From Pomacea canaliculata (lineage: Eukaryota; Mollusca; Gastropoda; Architaenioglossa; Ampullariidae), in NCBI RefSeq assembly GCF_003073045.1, contig NC_037603.1, forward strand, positions 11,562,192-11,626,191: a stretch of DNA of 64,000 bases, written 5' to 3'. The notes beneath the pieces are model-generated. The model searched no databases, had not been told where the DNA came from, and was given only the letters and a program-made list of their open reading frames with translations. The translations under genes were made by a program, and so were the position numbers. Shown piece by piece: positions 56,001-64,000 of the stretch (position 1 is its first letter; every line of letters starts with the position of its first letter).

Positions 56001-59000
56001 CAGTACACACACAAAAAGAGAGGTCTACAAGAAAATAGAACATATTGCTTTACAGTGTACTGTTGCTTTACTGCTGATTATATTTCTGCTGTACGTTAAA
56101 GCCATTTTTTGTTATGCTTCTGAATGTTCTCAGTGGCCTTGTATGCCATGCAGGGTTATCATAAAAAGTGTTTTTAGACAGTGGTAAATCAAAATTCTTT
56201 GTGATTGTTCTTACTGTGCAGAATCGTAAACATTTGTCCTTTTCGTTTTCTTTACTGTTTTTTCATATTCTTCAGACCATTTCATAGACGTTGAAGCCCA
56301 AGCCCACACCAAGAAAAAAACCCAGAAATCCAACAAAACAAAATATAACAGAACATTAATTGTATTAAATGCATGAAGATATTGTGCACAGCAGCGATTT
56401 CCAGAAAGTGGAATGCTCTCATGAAACCTTATACTTTGTACTGGTTGCCTGCTAAGTTCTTGAAGATCTGATAATTAAGTTGATGAGCTAAGCATTCCTT
56501 TGGTTGCTTGCGGAATGTAACTAAGAAAGTCTGTGTATATCTTGAAGCAAACGTAAAGTTTAAATATTAACACAAGTATTTTTCTACAATCCTAAGTTAG
56601 AACATGATTTAAACAACAAACGCAATGGTAACATAGCAACAAGTTGAGGAAACAATCTGATACAGGCGTAGTTGTGTGACCATATAGTTGGTGGCTTGGT
56701 ACTGGCAATTTCTGCATAATTTATACACAATAAATGCATTGCTCAAACATTTTCTGACTTTCAGAAAGCATGGCTGGCATTATTATACTCTGCACAAATG
56801 AATCTGCACATTTGGTGCCGCATTTCAAAATTCCAGATCTTCAACAAGATCTCTTACCACGCTGCTTGCTTTTGAAAGCTGTGATTTGGCACGTTTTTAT
56901 TATGCTTTTTAACAGTTTCATTTATTTTTCTGTAACCAGTTTGAATGGTATCTTACTGTAATGCAGTTTTTAAGTAACTTTACTTTCATCTGTCTTTTTT
57001 CTTTTTTATCAAAGTAGTTTAGCTGCCTGAAGTGAACAAAGAAAGGAGCATTATTAATGCCGGGACTGATTTTATGTAAATGGCATGTTTGGTATCGCAT
57101 GACAGGGCTAAATATTTGTGCAGATTTGGTTTTGTCTTCTGTGTGTTCAGAGAATCAAAGTATGTCTTTACTGCCTCAGTGCTTGTATTTGTCTCTTATC
57201 AATATTCTTTGTTGGTGCTCTTTTCTTTTTCCAACTTGTGCATGAATTTTATGTGCAGGATGACAATTTATTGCTTTGAAAGTGTTGTGACTTTTGTTGG
57301 AAGACTTCAAAAATGATTGCCCATCAAAAACCTGCGTTTGCATTTTATATTCAGTATTATCTCTCATATATTTTTTTATTCTGTCATTCTTCTTTCTTGC
57401 TTTCTGATGAAGAGAAAAATAAGGGTTGGAAAAAACTGCAAAAGAGATGATGTGATGATAAGCCTTTTTAGTCGTCAGATCAGGAAACAAAAGATATAGA
57501 AAACACTTGGGGGAAATAAAAATGTTTAGTGTGAAGGATAAATTGTAAAGAGTGCTGAGGAAGACTGTCATGGAAAATCAGGTCAATTTCAGTCTTCAGA
57601 AGTGCAGAAACATTGTATTTCTTTCCAATGCGCCTTTTTTATGAAACATGACTTAGCTAAATATCCAATTCCTCAAATCATGAGTGATATTAACAGAAGT
57701 CCATGTGGATAATCCATCATGAATTTTCCCATCTCTGTTACAGAATGTCTGTTTTGGTTCTTTCTGTAAGTTTTGGTTGGGATGTTCACTATCAGTGGGT
57801 CACATCTGTATGTGTATTTGCCTTTACTGCATGTTGGCATACTGATAACCATCCATTCAGCCTGGAAGCCATATTTTGTAATACTGTACTTTTACAGTTT
57901 GAATCTATGTACAACAATGCCATTGCATGTTCTTTGAAGACTTATTTTTTATTTTGTATTTTTTCAATTTGAACTGGAAGAAACAAAAATATCTTGTGCT
58001 GTTTTTGGTCCATTTTCTGTGAGATATCTGTTTTTTAGAGCTGCTTTAAAATGTATCATTCCACTAGCATATTTTTGATTGTTACAGATGTGTGATCTGA
58101 AGACAATGTTGCACATTTCTGACCATGTGATGATGTTTGAAGAAAAATGTCTTTGTTGTTTCAGACTTGAAACAGTGCTTGCCATGTGACTTGTTCATAA
58201 CCTTTCCATCAGCACTGCAGCAAGGCTTAATGCTTCGTCACCATCTACTCACATAAATGAGATGTCATACCCCAGAATAATCCTGCCTGTACATTTCTTT
58301 TCCTGTCCCTTCTCTATTCCCTATCCTTGTCCCATCCCATAAACTGCAAACTAGCAGTACAAGTTTTTGTTGGTCATCAGTGTATGTACGAGGCCTCTAA
58401 TGGTATCCATCATTATTCAGTAGTGATGCTTGCCCATATGACCCACATCAGTGACAAACATCATTCAGGCCTCCAAGGATAAACTAATGATTTATAATGT
58501 TAAATTTTTGTCTTTGATATCGGCTTATTTTAAAATGTGATGTGCTGTCACTTCTTCCACTTATCATATTTTAATAATTGTGCTGAAATTGTTGCTGCGT
58601 CATCTTGAGTTTGCATACAAAGTAAAATGTCTGCCAGCAGTTGTGTAAAGCAGTCTACAATATTGTGTCTGTACAGTTAACTCGTGAAACCGAATTTGCC
58701 AAGTTTCTTTTGGCAGCATGTAATTACCATGCTGAGCTGTCCATTCTGATGTCTTCTTGCCTGCAGATATTTTTCGCCTTGTGAGTGGAAGAGCATACCA
58801 ACACCTCAAATATTTTCTTGGTATAATTGATAGTGCTCAATCAAAGCTAGCCACAGGTGTTTGTCTTGAGTGTTTGCCTGGGCTATCAGAAGCCACAGTG
58901 ATGAAGGAGTGGCAGTGGAAGTTGGCAAAGTCATTCATGTTGGACGAGGGTGCTTGTTAGATTTTTCTTGAGGGCTGATGGGGGAAAAGGGAGTGGAGAG

Positions 59001-60500
59001 TTTTATAACTTCATTTATTTTTACCGACATAGAGCAGCTGCAGGTACTTCTGCTTGCATTTTCGCTGGTTTTCTAAACCAGCAGTGAGAAGGTCACACAC
59101 CAATTTGGCACAAGCTAGCACCTCGATACTTTTTGGCTTCTTCCAGCCTTCAGTCCATGACATTTGTGCTGAAACCGCATATTAAGGCTGTGAGGAAGTG
59201 CCAGTAAGGATTGAAACAAACCTGTCCAGTCAGTAAAATTTAACTCTGCATTTACCCACTTGTTCGTTCCACTTCATTCACTGTCCAAGCCACACTTCTT
59301 TCCAACATAAATGCCAGTGAGGAAGGCAAGAATTCATTCTACTCTCGAAAAACATCAATAGTCTGAGATAATGTGACCTAGACAGTGATTTTGTTTTGTT
59401 TTTTTAACGAAGGTCTTGATAGGTTTGGAACAAAATTTTCTTGTAGTGCACCCCTTCTCATGAAGTGAGTGACTTTCATCTCACTGCCATGCTGCCTTGA
59501 GATTGATCTGTGTACATGCTAACGTCAACTTGCCAAGTTTGTCTGTGGGGTTCAGTAAATGTGGACAAGTTTTAATGTTTACCTGCTTTCCAACCACCGT
59601 GTACTGCTTAACCCCATGTAAGCCAGTCATTATACCAACAATTTTTTATTATGATTATGTACTGTCTGCTCAATACATTGTGCATTACGTGAAATAAACT
59701 TTTGTTTAGAAAAATATAATTGTTCTTTGTGACCTCTCAGCTGGAAAATATGAACAGGGTTTCATTAGCAGTTCCAGGTAACGATGAAATCTGAAAGAAA
59801 TTTTAAGTTTTCTGCATCATTTTTATACCTAAATGTAGGATGTGCCATTAGTATCAAAGTAATAAACTAACATTTGAGAGCTAGGAGTGACAATCACTCA
59901 AATTTTGACATGGAATTACAAAAACTAGAGATGCTAAAAATCACAGCTGTTATGATATTGGCTATATTTTGTCTGTGCACTTGAAAGAAAGATTTAACAG
60001 AGAAAAAAATGCATGTGATGTCAGTCTTTTTATTTCATGTCGTGTTGCTTTATTCTCTGCTGATTGCTTTTCATGTAGTGCCACTGTTTTTATTCATTTT
60101 TGCAAGTTTGTTTTGGTTGCATGTCTGTTCCTTAAAAGCTTTTTTTTTTTATCTGCTGATTGAAAGTGCCACAAATGTTTTTGTCGTAGATTTTTATTGC
60201 CATCTCTACCATTAGCTTCTGATTCTAATTTCTTGTTCCTGGTTTTCTGTTATATTATCTAACATCAATCCTACCCCTCAAGCTCCCCAGAGGCTGATAT
60301 TTGATACATGGCCAGCAGCAGAGTGCTATTGGCCTACACGGAGTGCTGGATATTCCTATGAAATGGTTGTTCAATCATGCAGTTTCCTGTATACAGTGGC
60401 CTGGCACTAATATTTCCCCTTGTAGGATATATGACAGACGTAGTTATTTTGAACAAGTGTGAGGTTCCATAGTGAAGGAGTCGGAAAATAAATTCTGAAT
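53092..60500 (+). other. AT-rich stretch, probable long 3'UTR of the SDR gene
   Basis: After the SDR stop (53089-53091) there are over 7 kb without a coding exon on either strand and with very little repeat content. Plus-strand AATAAA signals occur near 53306, 54760, 55734, 56729, 57516, 59693, 59861 and 60486. The first gives a short 3'UTR of about 230 bases. The one near 59693, followed by a T/G-rich stretch, would give about 6.6 kb. Which is used cannot be told from sequence. Confidence 0.35.
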
Positions 60501-62551
60501 ACTTAGTTCATTAACACCAATATTAGTTAAGCTCAATTAATCAGCGTTTTATTTGTCGTAAGCTCACACAGAACATTTAAAAATGAAGGCGATATTGATT
60601 ATCCCCTCCCACACACACACAAGCTGTTCTTCCCCAAAACAAAATATTAAAAACAAAATAATGATAAAAATCAGTTTATCATTGATGGTTCTGGCTGCCA
60701 GTACCTCTTGTATCTTCTGCCTGTGAGAAGGTTGGCAAGTGTATGTGTTGCAGCAGGCTGCAAAGAACCAATTTGTTGATAGATTTTTCTGAGGAACATA
60801 AATTTCATATTGTTCATTAATACATTTCTATAGAGTTCGTCATGGCGACAGAGCATGCAGTACTTTTTCATTCGTGCAAATTTCTTGCAGAATATTTCAA
60901 GCCTTTTAAATGTTTGAGGTGTCTATTTTGAAACTAAATTCTAAAGAAATTTGATTTAGTATTTCAGCATCAGTCTCAATTAAGGTATAGGAACAAAGTG
61001 GAATAAATTTTTATTCGTCGTGTAATTGTATCAATGTCTTTTCGGAAAATATATTTACTGAATCATTTAATGTGTACTATCATGTGTAGCAATTTTTGTT
61101 TTTCAAATTAGACCCAGCTGTGCATGTCATCAATGCTATTTGCTGTTTTTCTTATTTTTGTCAGAGACTACTTCACTGCCGGGATTACTATACACTAAAG
61201 ACAAAGCTGTATTTTATTTACTGGGTGCCATCTACTGGAGGCGTGGGGTGGGAGGCATTTTAGCCAGTCAGTAAATCAAACAGACATTACTATATTCACA
61301 TGACATTCAAATGGAATATAAAAATTATCCATTGCCCTTGAATTTCAAGGTAATGTGTGGGGCTGCAGGTCATAAACCTTTCTTTATGAAAACTTTCTTT
61401 ATGAAGCTGATAAAGAGTCTGGCACCAAGGTAAACTCATTAACTTGATTATGAAAAGGCAGATGACATTTGAGACTTGAGGATTTTCACCAAACCGAAAA
61501 TAATGGCAAAACTACAGTAAATGCTTCCCAGTGACACTTCATTGAAGCTCATATACAAGGTCACGGACTGCCAACACATTTTGTGCAATGATGTCTGACA
61601 TTGTTTTTTTATTATTATTGATATATCTGTCAGAGCACTCATACGTTGAAGTTAACATTGTAAGTTTTTTTTAAAGTGCTAAAACTACTAGACATTACCT
61701 AAAAAAAAAATTGGCGAATAATTACAAAAGCTAACAATAAAATATGCAGCTTTTACAGGAAGTTAACACAAAAAAAAAATACGTTTGATTCAGATTAATA
61801 TTTAATATACTATATACATCCGTGATAAGCCTTTGTACACACAAATAAAAAAACAAAAACTGCTGGGCCAGTCGGCTCACTTTCGGCGTTTTGATGGAGA
61901 TTATTTCATTATTCTGTAAACACAGAAAGCGTTTCAAACAGTTGATCTCTGGTTTCCAACAAAAACAACAAACCGGACCTGGATTCTGGAGAAAAAGTTA
62001 TATGGTGTCCACTGGCCATACAGACTCATTAACAATTCCTTGGATTTCCCTGTTGATAGGTCGTGAGCCTGTGTTGTGGTTTGTTGTTGCTGTCATCATA
62101 CAAAGACAACATTGCCGGTTGTGGTGGTCGTTGTAAGCTACCTCCTTTGAAAAAATTCACCGCCTGCTGTTTTCTCTTCTATCGCAGGTCCCTTGAAAAC
62201 TCCTCCTGTAGATGAGTTTAGTATATCCGGATGTTTGTTACACAAAGAGTGATATATATTGTCTCTTTGTTTGTCTCTTTGACAATTGTTTGCAATGCAC
62301 AGTTAATCTGTGTCTTTTATTGTTCCTCTTGTCTGGATTGTTTTTGTATGCCTGCTTCAGCCTTTCTTTCATATACTATCTAAGCTATCTTTACACATTC
62401 ATCTCTCAAGTTTTAAGCCTTATAAGTTTACTTCTCTGTATTACATTTATCTTTCATTCAATAAAATGATGTTAAAATTAAACGTGCAAGAATTTGTATG
62501 AAATATGAAACATTTAACAAATATAAAAGCACATAACTGCTAAATATGGTG
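60501..62551. other. Region between SDR 3' flank and GPCR stop codon; no gene seen
   Basis: AT-rich with short A runs and no supported exon on either strand. Part is probably the 3'UTR of the minus-strand GPCR gene, since minus-strand AATAAA-type hexamers occur here. Confidence 0.45.
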
Positions 62552-64000
62552 TTAAGTGACTATTTTGTTATCACTAAATTTTTTCTGGCGCAGAAGAAGC
62601 TGAAGCATTTTCTCTTCCTTGGCCTGAGCTCTCATTTCTAAAACAAGGTTGAGAGTGTAGAGAAAGGGGTTCAGTACTGATTTAAGAGGGTAGATAAAAA
62701 TGGCCATAGCCACGTTCACTTCCCTGGCACTGAAACACCAACATAAGCAAGGATGGCCACCATTCCGATTGGAAACCAGCAAAGGAAGTCGGACACTGCG
62801 ACAGTAATCAGCCTGCGGGCAATGGTCAGGTCATTGACCTTCTTGGTGGAGTCGGCTGCTGACATACTATTCACGCGAACTGACCAAAAAATCAACGCTT
62901 GACCCAAACCTATTAGTAAGAAGATCACAAAATTCAGAAGGACCATGATCCCATACGAATAACCACGACCTAAAAATTCTCTCCTTGTAACAGGTAGAGG
63001 AAGACACATTCCATTTTGGCCGTAAAAGTTCCATCGTTCGGCAAAAGGCAGGAAAGGAACAAGAGCCAGTAAAAATCCAGCCATCCACACCACAACACAA
63101 GAAATCTGAGCTGACCTTTTGCTTAAACGAAAGTCGTTAAACGGAAAGCGTAAAACAAGCAGGCGGTCAAAGGTTATGAGTAAAACAAGGACCGCTGACA
63201 CCTCACTGGCCATCAAGACCAGCATCCCTGCTGCTTTACATGGGATGCTGCTCCTCCAGGTGCTGTCATGCCACACGTAAGCACCCTGATAAACTGTGTC
63301 AGCCACCCCTATGACTGCCAAATACACGCCTACCAGACAATCAGACATGCACAGGTTGGTAACAAACACATCAAAACCATTCTTGCTTGAGACTTTTTTA
63401 ATAAAAACCCGATAAACGAAACTGGAAAAATTTCCCACCAAAGACAAACCCGCAAATAGAGACAGAAATATGCGGTACAGATTGGACCGAAGAAGAGAAT
63501 CACACGAGGAAATTTCGTCGAATGGAGCTTTGCAGTTCTGAGAGTTGAAATAATCTGGTAACACCTGTGGACAACAAAGTTTGTAATTATCCGCATGAAC
63601 TGCCTTCAACTTGTTGACCCCTCTCAACACAGTGGAATGTATCTCGGTCATCGGGCAACCGCGCAGGTCAAGCAAGTTCAAATCACTAAACTCTGCAAAA
63701 TCCCCGTCTACAAGATCGATTCCCATGTTGGACAAATTTAACTTTTGCAGGTTAGGAAAAATTGAAGCCACGCGGTTAAGAATTAAGATTTTTCAAAGAA
63801 ATTCTCGAAATGTCGAGTGTCAGCACAGTGTGCAAAGGTATCTTCCAGCTTACTGAGCTCATAAAGAAAGTAGATAGCAAATTCCCTCCCATAGACAACA
63901 CTCGTAAATTGATCAGGGCAGAAAAAGTATGGTCATTAAAAAATGTCAGTGAGTTATTACTTAAGTCAAGATGCTGCAAGTTAGGTAAGGTCAGGTCAAT
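62552..64000 (-). CDS. GRL101-like leucine-rich-repeat GPCR (LGR), 3' part, partial
   Basis: A continuous minus-strand coding stretch with no intron enters from beyond the window and ends at TAA 62554-62552. It begins with leucine-rich repeats (LPNLQHLDLSNNSL, LQKLNLSNMGI, LNLLDLRGCPM), then the hinge with CCPQ and APFDEISSCDSL, then a rhodopsin-class seven-helix domain. Visible landmarks are GN in helix 1, NLCMSD in helix 2, the FDRLLVLRFPF equivalent of DRY after helix 3, and NPFLYTL (NPxxY) in helix 7, followed by a short tail. This matches LGR receptors of the GRL101/relaxin-receptor type, which sense extracellular ligands at the plasma membrane. The 5' exons (signal peptide, probable LDLa repeats) are outside. 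Two frame breaks, in a T5 run at 63789-63793 and a CCC run at 62722-62724, interrupt the frame in an LRR and just before helix 7. Confidence 0.9.

Overview
The window is eukaryotic, almost certainly metazoan. Genes are split into short exons with GT/AG introns, intergenic DNA is AT-rich, microsatellites are abundant, and there is a non-LTR retrotransposon piece and a tRNA-derived SINE. The best-recognised gene, a GRL101-type leucine-rich-repeat GPCR, belongs to a receptor family first described in a pond snail, so a mollusc (probably a gastropod) is the most likely source. That assignment is inference. I see no prokaryotic operon, CRISPR array or viral gene.

Layout. 1-7.2 kb: no recognisable gene. 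7.3-11.4 kb: AT-rich DNA that may be the 3'UTR of the next gene, carrying a SINE at 10.9-11.2 kb. 11.4-34.5 kb, all on the minus strand: at least four loci for secreted or membrane proteins. Locus A (11437-16696) is a seven-exon single-pass membrane protein with a long cytoplasmic tail. Locus B (19797-21640) is a three-exon secreted protein with a Pro/Thr-rich linker and a Cys-rich PAN-like domain. Locus C (23882-24128) is one related Cys-rich exon. Locus D (30726-34503) is a four-exon secreted protein with possible Ig-like segments, and its second intron holds a 5'-truncated non-LTR retrotransposon flanked by a target-site duplication. 35.5-53.1 kb, plus strand: a ten-exon NAD(P)-binding extended SDR (DFR/cinnamoyl-CoA-reductase-like) with a 12.6-kb first intron and a Lys/Glu-rich C-terminal tail. 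53.1-60.5 kb: AT-rich, with several AATAAA signals, probably a long 3'UTR. 62.55-64.0 kb, minus strand: the 3' part of the GPCR gene, running off the window.

The exon models were built by hand from splice signals, phase matching and protein-like translations. Summed coding lengths are divisible by three (SDR 440 codons, A 453, D 201, B 180, each including stop) once single-base homopolymer corrections are allowed. Four of the five recognisable coding loci (A, D, SDR, GPCR), plus the retrotransposon, carry one or more such frameshifts, while the rest of each frame is intact. I read this as residual sequencing or assembly error rather than pseudogenisation, and it is the main caveat for anyone using this annotation. 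D and the SDR gene are head to head, with about 1 kb between start codons and a TATA-like box on each side. Nothing shows that the genes work in one pathway. The minus-strand block looks like a neighbourhood of extracellular or receptor-type proteins.
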